Both the position numbers and the translations under genes were made by a program. The notes under the pieces were generated by a model, which worked only from the letters and a program-made list of their open reading frames with translations, was not told the origin of the DNA and did not search any database. Shown piece by piece: positions 43,998 to 52,802 of a stretch of DNA of 64,000 nucleotides (positions are counted from its first letter, which is position 1; each line of letters opens with the position of its first letter). This DNA is from JAUICS01 sp964384335 (lineage in GTDB: Bacteria; Pseudomonadota; Alphaproteobacteria; Micavibrionales; Micavibrionaceae): assembly GCA_964384335.1 (NCBI GenBank), contig CAYLKN010000008.1, positions 1-64,000 of the forward strand, in the 5' to 3' direction.

Positions 43998-45477
43998 TCA
44001 CCCATCGTCCGTTCTGAATTGAAATTTCCTGAATTGTGCCTACGCCATCAAGGCTGTCGCCCGTTCTGACCATACGCATACTGCTCCCGCTGTCCGGTTT
44101 TGCAACCCATGCGCGGCCCGGCTGGGCACCACGAAGATACCACTGACTTTTGTTTTCGTTACCAGATTGGCTGCCTGAGGTGTCTTTACCTGACCTGTCA
44201 TTGTTTTCGTTCCGCATTGCGGATTGTGCAGGAGAATCAGAACCTGTCGGTTCCCGGTTCTCGAATGTCTGCCGAAGATTTGCAATTTCCCTGTCAATTC
44301 TGGTTTCGAGGCCTGAAAGTTTTTGTTCAAGAGACTCCAGACTGCTTTGAACTTCAGGAGATTGGGTGTCATCCGATCCCTGTATATTTTGTCTCGACAG
44401 ATTGTTAAGCTGTTGTTTTATCGGTGTAATCTGGCTAAGTGCTTCCTTGATTTTGGAGGTTTCTTCATTAAACTGCTCTTGCAGGCTGGAAATCTGGTTC
44501 TGGATTTCAGTCGTCTGATTTTTAAGATTTTCAATTTGTGCCGCGTTGGTATCAGCTTTTTCCGAAATTTCGTTTGTTTGTCTTGAAAACTCCTGTACCT
44601 GGACGTTAGAAACCATATTTTCAGAATTCCGTCTGGGCGGCGTATTTTGCTGCTGGTTTGCAAGTCTGTCAGGATCACTCATAAATCCGCCCTGCTGCCT
44701 GCCCTGGGCCAGATCCGCCGGAGGCCTCGGCTGTTCCTGTTCCCCTTGCAAAGCCTGAGGATTATTCATGTTTGGTTGTGGCACCGGCGGCTGATCTTGG
44801 GCAGAACCGGCAAAAAGATCGCTGTCAAAAGATTGCTGTTGCGCGGGCAGGTTTTGCTGCATAGCCTCCATTTGCATTGACTGGTCTCCACCCTGACCTT
44901 CAGGTGGGGCAGCCAGCTGGAAAAAGAGCACAATAATTCCGAGAAGCGCCCCTCCGCCGATGGCAAGCTGATTAAAATACCTGATGTAGAAAGGGCGCCG
45001 GTCTCCTGAAGCGGGGCCAGGATTAAACTGCTCATCCCCATAGTCCTCGTCATCTTCTGCATATTCATCTTCGTCATCCCAGGTTTCTTCATCCCCGGTC
45101 AGGTCTTCTTCCTGGCCATATTCTTCATATCCTTCCTCAGCATACTTTTCTTCATTTTCTGCCGCATAGCCTTCGTCCTCAAAAACCTCATGATCTTCAT
45201 GCTCTAAAGGTTCAGCATCATCCCCGTACGATGCAAAATCTTCTTCCTCGTCAAACGTTTCCGTGTAAGGCTCCCCTTCACGGGCGGATTCCGTATCGAA
45301 TTCCACGGTTTCCGCGTCCTGATCCTCCAGACTTTCAATGTCAAACTCCTCAATATCTTCAGGATCGACAACATCCTCTTCTTCCGAGAACCCCTCGACA
45401 TCCGGCAAATCATCGGCAAATTTTTGCTCTTCTTCTTCTTTTTGACTTTTGTTTTTTTTGTCCGGGCCTTCCGCCAT
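43966..45477 (-). CDS. icmG: DotF/IcmG-like type IVB secretion protein
   Basis: 503 residues. The cytosolic N-terminus (about 1-155) is extremely acidic, with dozens of Asp and Glu. One membrane helix follows (about 166-187, LAIGGGALLGIIVLFFQL), then a Gln/Pro/Asn-rich periplasmic stretch, a coiled coil (about 290-400), and a small C-terminal domain (WYLRGAQPGRAWV ... GRWVIVGSSGRITQ). This matches DotF/IcmG, about 270 residues in Legionella, but is nearly twice as long. DotF is a core-complex inner-membrane subunit. AGGA 8 bases before the ATG. Confidence 0.82.
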   Translation of the reverse strand: MAEGPDKKNKSQKEEEEQKFADDLPDVEGFSEEEDVVDPEDIEEFDIESLEDQDAETVEFDTESAREGEPYTETFDEEEDFASYGDDAEPLEHEDHEVFEDEGYAAENEEKYAEEGYEEYGQEEDLTGDEETWDDEDEYAEDDEDYGDEQFNPGPASGDRRPFYIRYFNQLAIGGGALLGIIVLFFQLAAPPEGQGGDQSMQMEAMQQNLPAQQQSFDSDLFAGSAQDQPPVPQPNMNNPQALQGEQEQPRPPADLAQGRQQGGFMSDPDRLANQQQNTPPRRNSENMVSNVQVQEFSRQTNEISEKADTNAAQIENLKNQTTEIQNQISSLQEQFNEETSKIKEALSQITPIKQQLNNLSRQNIQGSDDTQSPEVQSSLESLEQKLSGLETRIDREIANLRQTFENREPTGSDSPAQSAMRNENNDRSGKDTSGSQSGNENKSQWYLRGAQPGRAWVAKPDSGSSMRMVRTGDSLDGVGTIQEISIQNGRWVIVGSSGRITQ

Positions 45478-45606
45478 AAGTGATATCCTGGAAATTAATG
45501 GTTTATGGTGACTATAACATCATATTAATCTTGAATATGGCATAATCAATATTAATGCATTATTAAATCTATTCCTAGGCAAAGAGATAATTAATAATTC
45601 TTGAAC

Positions 45607-46863
45607 CTACCGTGTAACCGGCTGTAAAAAAAGTATGCCTATAGGGGTTCCCTGGGCAACACGAAGCATGGGCTGAAGATTGCCGCCCTCTTCCTCAAGA
45701 ATTTCACCCAGCGTTTCTCCCGCATCTTCAACTGCCGCAAAAATTTCTTCCCGAACATCCAGATCTTCTTTTTCCGAAGTTACAATGTCCCCTTCAACGG
45801 TAACATTTGTTGTTCCCGAGTCTGAAACGGCTTCTCCAAGACCTTCCACGAAAGATGCAGCCGCAGGCAGAAATACACGCCTGAACAATTTTCTGTCGAT
45901 TTCGGTTATCACACCCGGACGGGTTGTCGCAGGGTCAATTGCAATCGCATTTACAGGAATACTTTGCTGATTAAGAACCGCCACCGAAAAATTAAGGGTT
46001 ATATATTCATCTGTTGCGGAAAACTGGCCCAGTAATCTTGCCCCTGAAAGCGGACCGGACAATACGCTGGCCAGTACAGGGCCGGGTGCATCTGTGTTGG
46101 CCTCCAGCAAAAGCTGTCCATATTCAATTTTACCCGGCTCTATAAGTATATTTGAGGAGGCAGGCACGGAGGAACCGCCGCCGCCGCCACCGCCGCCATC
46201 GGAGAAACCACCGCCGCCGCCCGAGCCGTTTAGATCTTCCAGAAAGCCGGGACTGGTAATGACAAGAATCTCGGAGGGTTCCGGAACTTTGGTTTCAAGA
46301 ATCTGCTGCATCTGTTCCTGAAAAAGAGAAGCCAGGTTGTCAATGCGGGGATCTCTTTGTTCGGGTTGCGGTTCCGGCTCCTCGAACTCTCTCGCACGTT
46401 CCGTTTGAGCCTGCCGTTCGCGTATGCGCTGTTCCTGTATTTCCCGCCACCGTTTCAGAGGGTCTTCTTCGGCAACTGGTTCTTCAAGCGGAATTTCACC
46501 TCTCGGGGCTCCTATCGGAATGGGAAGTGCGCTCTCCTGCTCGTCCTGGGCCCGTTCCACCAGCTGGCGGTTTCTTTCCTCGGTTGCGCGTCTGATTTCT
46601 TCTGAAATTTCTGAAACGCCTGGGGCTTCCGCTACTTCCGGGCCGGACGGCTGGAAAGAAGGAGCCGGGGGCTCCTCGCCACTTCCGAAAAGAATAATAC
46701 CTCCAACAATCACGGCGAAGCCTGCAAGAACAACGCCAAGCTTGACGAACGGGTTATTCCGCCAAAGATCGCCCAGGGTCTGTTTCTCACTAAAATCCTC
46801 AAAGCCCTCGTCATCATCTTCTTCAAAGTCGTCATCGAAGGTATCCTTGTCGGAATTACTCAT
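45607..46863 (-). CDS. icmE: DotG/IcmE-like core channel protein (VirB10-like)
   Basis: 418 residues. Acidic cytosolic start, one membrane helix (about 41-61, LGVVLAGFAVIVGGIILFGS), a Pro/Glu/Arg-rich periplasmic segment, a Gly-rich run (GGGGGFSDGG region) and the conserved C-terminal VirB10-like domain (IEPGKIEYGQLLLEANTDA, LSGARLLGQFS, VNAIAIDPATTRPG). Legionella DotG is about 1050 residues because of a long pentapeptide-repeat region; that region is absent here. Start overlaps the dotH stop (ATGA), so the two are co-translated. Confidence 0.88.
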   Translation of the reverse strand: MSNSDKDTFDDDFEEDDDEGFEDFSEKQTLGDLWRNNPFVKLGVVLAGFAVIVGGIILFGSGEEPPAPSFQPSGPEVAEAPGVSEISEEIRRATEERNRQLVERAQDEQESALPIPIGAPRGEIPLEEPVAEEDPLKRWREIQEQRIRERQAQTERAREFEEPEPQPEQRDPRIDNLASLFQEQMQQILETKVPEPSEILVITSPGFLEDLNGSGGGGGFSDGGGGGGGGSSVPASSNILIEPGKIEYGQLLLEANTDAPGPVLASVLSGPLSGARLLGQFSATDEYITLNFSVAVLNQQSIPVNAIAIDPATTRPGVITEIDRKLFRRVFLPAAASFVEGLGEAVSDSGTTNVTVEGDIVTSEKEDLDVREEIFAAVEDAGETLGEILEEEGGNLQPMLRVAQGTPIGILFLQPVTR

Positions 46864-47960
46864 GATCCCTGCCCGCGCTCTCTTAATGTTACCCTTTCCA
46901 GCTGACCCTGATCGGAGAGAAGAACAACCGGCGTGTTATTCATAGCATAAACATTCATTCCGTCAGCTGATTTCGCAGAGCTTTGCCAAGTCGGCGACAG
47001 GAGGGTCAGAGGCGACCTCAGAAACGTAATATCGTCAAGCCTGAATGCGGTCGTCCGCCCGTCCGTCCCCACAACATCGAGTCTTTGAAGGTTGTCGGGA
47101 GGCCTTCCCTCAAGAATAAGATTCAAAACATTATTGCCCGCTTGTAAAGAGCTTGTACCGGAAACGATAGGTGTGTTTGCATAGGGCCCGAATTCCGGGA
47201 TTTGTATATCAAGTCTGTACTGGACGCGTTCTCTTTGCGTTTTTAAAACGAAAGTGACAGGAGTTTTAAGATCCAGAAGGCGCATTGACATATTTCCGTA
47301 GGCGTAATGCGCCAAAGGTGTGATTCGTAAGATATGTCCCCCTTCCTCGGGCTCGATAATCTGAAAATCCCCTGCCCAGCTTACATCCTGTATCGGCCAG
47401 GGCTGACCGGTAACATCGAGTATTGAAACGGTGGTAACGTGCCCCGTCGCCAGTTTAATCTCAGGCGGTCTTTGTCCCGGATCCAGGGAAATCGTTCTGA
47501 CAGACACCTCCGGTTCGGGATACGGATAATGCGGCGTTTCAACAGCTTCCTGAACCTTGTCGTGCTCTCTTAAAAAACGCCGGATTTCTTCAGGTTTCAT
47601 TGGTAAAAGACCGGAAAGTGCGCCCTCAAAGGCCTGTTCCCTTAACTGTCGCGCCTCCTCCTCCGGCGAAATCGAATTTTCCTGGCCCACAGGCTGCCTC
47701 ATTTCCGGGCCTGCGTTTATTTCTCGTGAAGCCTGATCGGCCTGCTCAGTTGAAAGAATCTTATCGCGAATCGTTTCAAGGCGGTTTATTTCAGGCAAAG
47801 CCGAATCTCCATCATCAAATGTGACATACCCAGAATCCTCTTCGTTATTCTGGGCGTTTACGGGCAGGACATATAACATTAAGAAAGGCAGGATGAATGA
47901 GATTACAATTCCTGAAATCCTTACTGTCCTGCATACCCGTATCATTGGTTTAAAAGGCAT
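46860..47960 (-). CDS. icmK: DotH/IcmK-like outer-membrane core protein
   Basis: 366 residues, as in Legionella DotH/IcmK. Signal peptide (IVISFILPFLMLYVLPVNAQ), a disordered linker, then the conserved beta-rich C-terminus: LDPGQRPPEIKLATGHVTTV, FLDVTGQPWPIQDV-like SILDVTGQPWPIQDVSW, and VTFVLKTQRERVQYRLD. With DotC, DotD and DotG it builds the outer ring. A candidate promoter lies 66 bases upstream. Overlaps dotG by 4 bases. Confidence 0.9.
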   Translation of the reverse strand: MPFKPMIRVCRTVRISGIVISFILPFLMLYVLPVNAQNNEEDSGYVTFDDGDSALPEINRLETIRDKILSTEQADQASREINAGPEMRQPVGQENSISPEEEARQLREQAFEGALSGLLPMKPEEIRRFLREHDKVQEAVETPHYPYPEPEVSVRTISLDPGQRPPEIKLATGHVTTVSILDVTGQPWPIQDVSWAGDFQIIEPEEGGHILRITPLAHYAYGNMSMRLLDLKTPVTFVLKTQRERVQYRLDIQIPEFGPYANTPIVSGTSSLQAGNNVLNLILEGRPPDNLQRLDVVGTDGRTTAFRLDDITFLRSPLTLLSPTWQSSAKSADGMNVYAMNNTPVVLLSDQGQLERVTLRERGQGS

Positions 47961-48025
47961 ATTAAGCGGCTCTTTCGCAATACAACACCGGTTCCGTGCC
48001 GTCGTTTAAATTCCTGTGATACTAA

Positions 48026-48055
48026 ACTATAGAAATTTTATTGGTTTTTTGGCAA
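48026..48055 (-). promoter_or_regulatory. Candidate promoter upstream of icmK
   Basis: On the minus strand TTGCCA (48055-48050) and TATAGT (48031-48026), each five of six to consensus, are 18 bases apart in the 170-base dotI-dotH gap. It would allow the icmK-E-G-C-D part to be transcribed on its own. Confidence 0.4.
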
Positions 48056-48130
48056 TAGCCGCAAAATATTGGTCCCAAGGATTCTCATGAGACTGGCATC
48101 AAAACAATCCCGATAAAGAACTTCTGCGGT

Positions 48131-48766
48131 TTATATAAGTCTCCAGCTATCGATCGCAACACCGTTGGGGTTGTCCAGTTTAGGGACTCTCACAATATTC
48201 ATAACAATTTGCAGTTTCTGATGATCTATGCTTCCGGCCTCCTGAGATATCAGGTTTACGTCAAAACGCATTTGCCAGAAATAGCGTTCCCTTCCTTCGC
48301 TGTCCGTAAAGATACCCTGACTTAAACCTATTGGTGCGCTCGCGGAAAACGCACTTGTTACCATGCGGGAGGCCTGCATTTGCTCTATCATTTTTCTGTC
48401 TTTTATAAATTCTGTGAATTCCCTCCATCCCTGCCTGGTAAAAGCATTTGAGGATTCTCTGAGGCGCCTTCTGTAATCATGATAGCTGAATGTCAGGGCA
48501 GTGGTTACCGATTGCGCAAGCCAGGATGTAAGAGAGGCCTTGCTGAGATTTGGAACATCAAGGGCCATGTTCGGAACAAGCCGCCCATCGAAGGTTGTTG
48601 GAAAATAACGGTTTTCAACCTGATGGACAGAAACATAAAAGGAGATTGTAAAAAGCGAAATAATTATCAGGGAATATTGCAGGATTAAGGCCAGAACAGT
48701 CCAGAAACGGCCGTCCTTGTTATAAATTTGATGGTATGTGGCTTTGTATGTACTGTTTTGAGTCAT
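48131..48766 (-). CDS. icmL: DotI/IcmL-like type IVB secretion protein
   Basis: 211 residues, the same length as Legionella DotI. Short cytosolic N-terminus, one membrane helix (about 27-45, LALILQYSLIIISLFTISFY), then the DotI periplasmic domain: VENRYFPTTFDGRLVPNMAL, VPNLSKASLTSWLAQSV, FSYHDYRRRLRESS, FTRQGWREF and VPKLDNPNGVAIDSW. DotI with DotJ forms a stable inner-membrane complex. No clear ribosome binding site. Adjacent to a longer paralog upstream. Confidence 0.9.
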   Translation of the reverse strand: MTQNSTYKATYHQIYNKDGRFWTVLALILQYSLIIISLFTISFYVSVHQVENRYFPTTFDGRLVPNMALDVPNLSKASLTSWLAQSVTTALTFSYHDYRRRLRESSNAFTRQGWREFTEFIKDRKMIEQMQASRMVTSAFSASAPIGLSQGIFTDSEGRERYFWQMRFDVNLISQEAGSIDHQKLQIVMNIVRVPKLDNPNGVAIDSWRLI

Positions 48767-48808
48767 ATTGGTTTCATTATCATTATCAACAGTGTTGCCA
48801 AACAGACT

Positions 48809-49765
48809 TTATCCGTATTGAGCAATCCATTGTTCAATACCCAGGCCGTTGGGGCTCTCCAGTTTTGAAACCCTTACAATTACAAGAGTTACCACAAGAT
48901 TGTCAGAGCGGGTTTTTGAGCCGGACTGATAGGTCACGTTTAAGGGCAACTCAACAACCCACTGGTAACGTCCGTTAACCGTGCCTTCCGATATAAGAAT
49001 GGGTGAGCTTCTCGGAGCGGCTGTTACAACCTGGTTGTTGGATACGACCGTCTCCATTATTCTTGAGTTCTCCAGAGCTTTTGTAAAGCTTCCCCAGCCG
49101 CGACGGGTAAAATTTCGCGACGCTTCCTGCAGACGCCGTTTATAATCGTGAAATCCAAATGTCATAACTTCAGTTGCCGATTGCGCCACCCATGACATTA
49201 ATGCCGGCGTGCTGAGATTCGGCACATTCAGTGGAACCATCTGAATAAGCCGGCCGTCTTCCGTGGTTGCAAAATACCGGTTTTCAGGCTGGTGAACGTG
49301 TATGACAAGGATATGGGCCATAATAAGTCCAGCGATGATTGCGGACTGCATAATGACAAGCCTTTGAAAGTTTCTGTACCCGTCTCTGTAAAAGGCATTG
49401 CGCTTTACAACCGCGCCGATTCCCATCATTTCTTCAGCGGCTTTCTTTTCATCCTCTTTGGTTACGAGAGGCTCCGCATTTTCATTCTTCCTGCGTTTTT
49501 TATAAGGGGACTGTGCCGGGTGTCCGCCAGTGGCCGGGTCAACGAATTCAAGCCTTTTGCGGGGTTGCGTTGCAGATTTTTTTTGCCCCTGGCCTGATGG
49601 TTTCGCATTTGCCGATGCGGATTTTACAGGCTTGCCCGGGTCTTCATTTCCAGGACCAGCATCCCGATCCTCTGCCGCATCTGTCTCTTTACCGTCTTCT
49701 GCCGCCGCAGTGTCTTTTCGAGTATCGTCTGCCCGGACTTTGTTTTCAACTTCCTGATCTGACAT
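48809..49765 (-). CDS. DotI/IcmL paralog with long charged N-terminal extension
   Basis: 318 residues. Residues 1-125 are disordered and charged (Asp/Glu/Lys, with KKRRKNENAEP), absent from ordinary DotI. One membrane helix (about 136-158) and a DotI-type periplasmic domain follow: ENRYFATTEDGRLIQM, VPNLSTPALMSWVAQS, FGFHDYKRRLQEA, FTRRGWGSFTKALENS and VSKLESPNGLGIEQW. In Legionella the neighbour of DotI is the truncated DotJ; here both copies keep the periplasmic domain. It may replace DotJ as heteromer partner. First gene of the minus-strand cluster, divergent from the exported-paralog operon (243-base gap). Confidence 0.87.
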   Translation of the reverse strand: MSDQEVENKVRADDTRKDTAAAEDGKETDAAEDRDAGPGNEDPGKPVKSASANAKPSGQGQKKSATQPRKRLEFVDPATGGHPAQSPYKKRRKNENAEPLVTKEDEKKAAEEMMGIGAVVKRNAFYRDGYRNFQRLVIMQSAIIAGLIMAHILVIHVHQPENRYFATTEDGRLIQMVPLNVPNLSTPALMSWVAQSATEVMTFGFHDYKRRLQEASRNFTRRGWGSFTKALENSRIMETVVSNNQVVTAAPRSSPILISEGTVNGRYQWVVELPLNVTYQSGSKTRSDNLVVTLVIVRVSKLESPNGLGIEQWIAQYG

Positions 49766-50008
49766 AATTTTTGATGGCTGATAATTAAATAAACGTTATG
49801 TATAACAAGATAGCATTATTTCTAAAGTATGACAGTTTTCAGGACTTATGTCATGATCATTTAAACAAAACCGGATGGAGGTTTTTTGTTTATGATCAAG
49901 CGGGCACTTGATACACTATATTTTGCATGAAATCTGTTAATCATTGTATTCTTTTACAGGTATGCGAAAAAATTTTTTGTGTTTAAAAAGGGCTCCTGAA
50001 TCCGCGCA

Positions 50009-51439
50009 ATGAACAATCTGTCAACAATTTACAAGATTTCCCCTCTTATCCTTGCAGGAATTATCGTGTTTTTGGTGACCAGTGCAAGTCCGTTTTCCGC
50101 GCATGCCTGCCCATGTACGGATCCATGTACCAGATGTTCCCCGGATTACGCCATTCCTCAATGGTGGGGGGAGACCTGCGATCCAGGGCTTACAAGACAG
50201 CATACGGTGAATGCCTTTGATGCAGACAAGGTCATAGACGATACATGGTTTGACAATGTTATCGATCAGGGCATAAAGGTTGATTCCTGCAACCCGTATG
50301 CCGGGGATGCGCAGGTTGACGAGCCATGGACGACGGAAAGAAAACCGGGTGAGCGTCAGGATCTCAGAGAGTGGCTGGTCGAAACGTTTTTTGAGTATTT
50401 TCTCAATCCCGCCATGATGAGGATGACGCAACAGATGGTGTCAACAATGATGGCGCACGCCTCAATCGTAGGGACGTTTTTTGATGCCAAACACCAGCTT
50501 GAAACCCAGACATTATTTGATTCGCTTTATGTTAAAGCGATAGAGGATTATCAGCCCAGCGAACCGTTATGCCGCTTTGGAACCCTGTCCCGTTCGCTTG
50601 CGGCATCGGAACAAAAGACCGACGTTAACCATATGATTCTTTCCGAGTTTGCCCAGAAACGCCAGCTCTCTTACGCGGACGGGAAAAACAGGGTCACCGA
50701 CCTTGACGGGCGCGCCCGCCAGTTTGCAAGAATCTTCTGTGACCCCGATCATGCGGGCGGGCATCTTGTCGGACGCGATCCCGGGCAGGACCCCGGAACC
50801 ACAATGTGTTACGGTGCGGGAGGGCGGCCAGATCGTTATAACCGTGACATTAATTATACCAAAGCTGTTGAAAATGAGCTTAGCCTTGATATTAACCTGA
50901 CCGATGCTCAGCTTGATCCGGGAGAGGGGGATGTCATGGCGATGGCGGCAAATCTGTTCGGACACGAAATGCCCCAGCCCCTGTCAGTCGAGGTTCTTCG
51001 TAAACAGGAGCATTTTCCTTTGTACATGAATGTCCGGTCTGCGCTTGCAAAGCGTAATGTTGCCGAAAATTCGTTCTTTGCAATTGCGTCCATGAAATCC
51101 AAAGGTACGGGTTCAAATATGGAATTTCTTAAAAACATGCTCGGCGAATTCGGTTATAATGAAGAGAATATAGAAAAGACCATAGGTGAAAATCCGAGCT
51201 ATCATGCCCAGATGGAGCTGTTAACCAAAAAACTTTATCAGAACCCGAATTTTTACAACGGTTTGATCGACACGCCCGCGAATATTGATCGCCAGGATGC
51301 TGCAATCATGTCTTTCGAGCTGATGCAGCAGCGGGACTTTTTTGAATCCATGCTCCGGCAGGAAATGGTTTTATCGGTTGTTCTTGAGGAACTGATGCGG
51401 GACAGAGTAACCCAGCTTACCGACGATTTGCCAAGGTAG
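50009..51439 (+). CDS. Exported paralog 1 (unknown family, Cys-rich N-terminus)
   Basis: I recognise no named family. 476 residues, signal peptide (about 1-34), then a cysteine knot-like start CPCTDPCTRC. An additional stretch (about 45-110, with two Cys) is found only in this copy. The shared core begins MMRMTQQMVSTMM and FFDAKHQLETQ (157-167), then PLCRFGTL, a FCDPDHAGGHLVG ... CYG cysteine segment, DINLTDAQLDPGEGD, KRNVAENSFFAIASMKSKGTG, ENPSYHAQMELLTKKLYQNP and MQQRDFFESMLRQEM. Mostly helical and exported. First gene of a seven-gene operon divergent from the type IVB genes. Confidence 0.88.
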   Translation: MNNLSTIYKISPLILAGIIVFLVTSASPFSAHACPCTDPCTRCSPDYAIPQWWGETCDPGLTRQHTVNAFDADKVIDDTWFDNVIDQGIKVDSCNPYAGDAQVDEPWTTERKPGERQDLREWLVETFFEYFLNPAMMRMTQQMVSTMMAHASIVGTFFDAKHQLETQTLFDSLYVKAIEDYQPSEPLCRFGTLSRSLAASEQKTDVNHMILSEFAQKRQLSYADGKNRVTDLDGRARQFARIFCDPDHAGGHLVGRDPGQDPGTTMCYGAGGRPDRYNRDINYTKAVENELSLDINLTDAQLDPGEGDVMAMAANLFGHEMPQPLSVEVLRKQEHFPLYMNVRSALAKRNVAENSFFAIASMKSKGTGSNMEFLKNMLGEFGYNEENIEKTIGENPSYHAQMELLTKKLYQNPNFYNGLIDTPANIDRQDAAIMSFELMQQRDFFESMLRQEMVLSVVLEELMRDRVTQLTDDLPR

Positions 51440-51448
51440 AAAAAAACG

Positions 51449-52777
51449 ATGTTAAAACGCAAGATCGCTTTTAGGTCCAATAAAACGAAGGTTTATTCAG
51501 CCCTGATGCTTTTTGGTTTTATAACAGTTGCGTTTTTTTGGAATATAAACTGTGCTGCCGCTTGCCACGATAATTGCGGGTGTCCGTCACCATGCGGCAG
51601 ATGTGCCCCGTTGCAGGTTGAAGAGGCTACAGAGACGCGCAGACATTTCAGTTCCGAAATGGAAGCGCACCGAAACTGGCTGACAGACAGATATTTCACA
51701 GACTTCATCAGGCCAACCTGGATGTTTGCGACACAGCAGCTTACGGTCACAGGAATGTTTCAGACCGGTCTGATAGGAACGTTTTTCGATGCCAAGCATC
51801 AGCTGGAAACGCAGTCCCTTCTCGACGAAATACACATTGAAGCAATTGAGGAGTATCAGCCGAGTGCACCTTTGTGCCGCTTTGCATCGGTCACAACCGC
51901 ACTGGCTTCCAGTGAACAGAGAAAACGGGCCAACCGGATAGGGTTTGCCGAAAATGTTCTTGGCCGGAATATGCTTGCGGAAAATACCCTTGCCGGACGC
52001 GGAAAGGTCATAGAAAGCGATTCCAGACTGAGGCAGTTCAGGACAATTTACTGTCACCCCGAGGACGGGGACGGCCATCTTGTAGGGTCTGAGGAAATGA
52101 TTTGCGGTGAAAATCCGCCGGACAATCCCTCGCGTTACAATAATGATGTGAATTTTACCGGCCTCGTGGACCGGCCCCTTACACTGGACGTCAACACGGT
52201 CGATAACGAAAACACCCCGGCAGAGCAGGATATTATCGCCCTTGCCCGAAATCTTTATAATCAGGAAATTATAGATTATCAGGGGGCCGAGGGGGGTGAT
52301 GAACCAAGATCTCCTCTTTTGGTGGTAACCGCCAATATTGAAAATTTTATTGAATTCAATGCGTATAATTCAAAGCTTAATGTCGCGGAGAACAGCTTCT
52401 TTCATCTCGTCTCCGAGAAGTCAAAAGGAACCGGTGCCTCCGGAGAGTATCTGACCCGGCTTATGCAGCAACTCGGGTTAACTCAGGAGGATGCGGACAG
52501 GATGCTGGGTGAAAACCCCAGCTATTTTGCACAGATGGAGGTTTTGACAAAAAAACTGTATCAAAACCCCAATTTTCTGGTTGGTCTGATAGACCTGCCC
52601 CAAAATATAAACCGGCAGATGGCGGCGCTTGAGACGTTTGAACTCATGCAAAAGCGGGATTTCTACCTTGGTCTGGTTCGTCAGGAAATGCTGCTTTCTG
52701 TCATTCTGGAAGAATTGCTGAACGAGCGGTTTGACGACCTTGATAAAAGAAATGTAAATCAGAATACGCAGCCATGA
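51449..52777 (+). CDS. Exported paralog 2 (unknown family)
   Basis: 442 residues; signal peptide with a longer basic start (about 1-38, FGFITVAFFWNINCAAA), then CHDNCGCPSPCGRC. The core motif FFDAKHQLETQ is at 112-122, followed by PLCRFASV, a YCHPEDGDGHLVGSEEMICG segment, VNTVDNENTPAEQD, KLNVAENSFFHLVSEKSKGTG, ENPSYFAQMEVLTKKLYQNP and MQKRDFYLGLVRQEML. Begins 9 bases after paralog 1. About as similar to the other copies as they are to each other by eye, so the duplications are not recent. Function unknown. Confidence 0.88.
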   Translation: MLKRKIAFRSNKTKVYSALMLFGFITVAFFWNINCAAACHDNCGCPSPCGRCAPLQVEEATETRRHFSSEMEAHRNWLTDRYFTDFIRPTWMFATQQLTVTGMFQTGLIGTFFDAKHQLETQSLLDEIHIEAIEEYQPSAPLCRFASVTTALASSEQRKRANRIGFAENVLGRNMLAENTLAGRGKVIESDSRLRQFRTIYCHPEDGDGHLVGSEEMICGENPPDNPSRYNNDVNFTGLVDRPLTLDVNTVDNENTPAEQDIIALARNLYNQEIIDYQGAEGGDEPRSPLLVVTANIENFIEFNAYNSKLNVAENSFFHLVSEKSKGTGASGEYLTRLMQQLGLTQEDADRMLGENPSYFAQMEVLTKKLYQNPNFLVGLIDLPQNINRQMAALETFELMQKRDFYLGLVRQEMLLSVILEELLNERFDDLDKRNVNQNTQP

Positions 52778-52802
52778 ACAGGGGCATAAACAGGTTGAAA
52801 TA

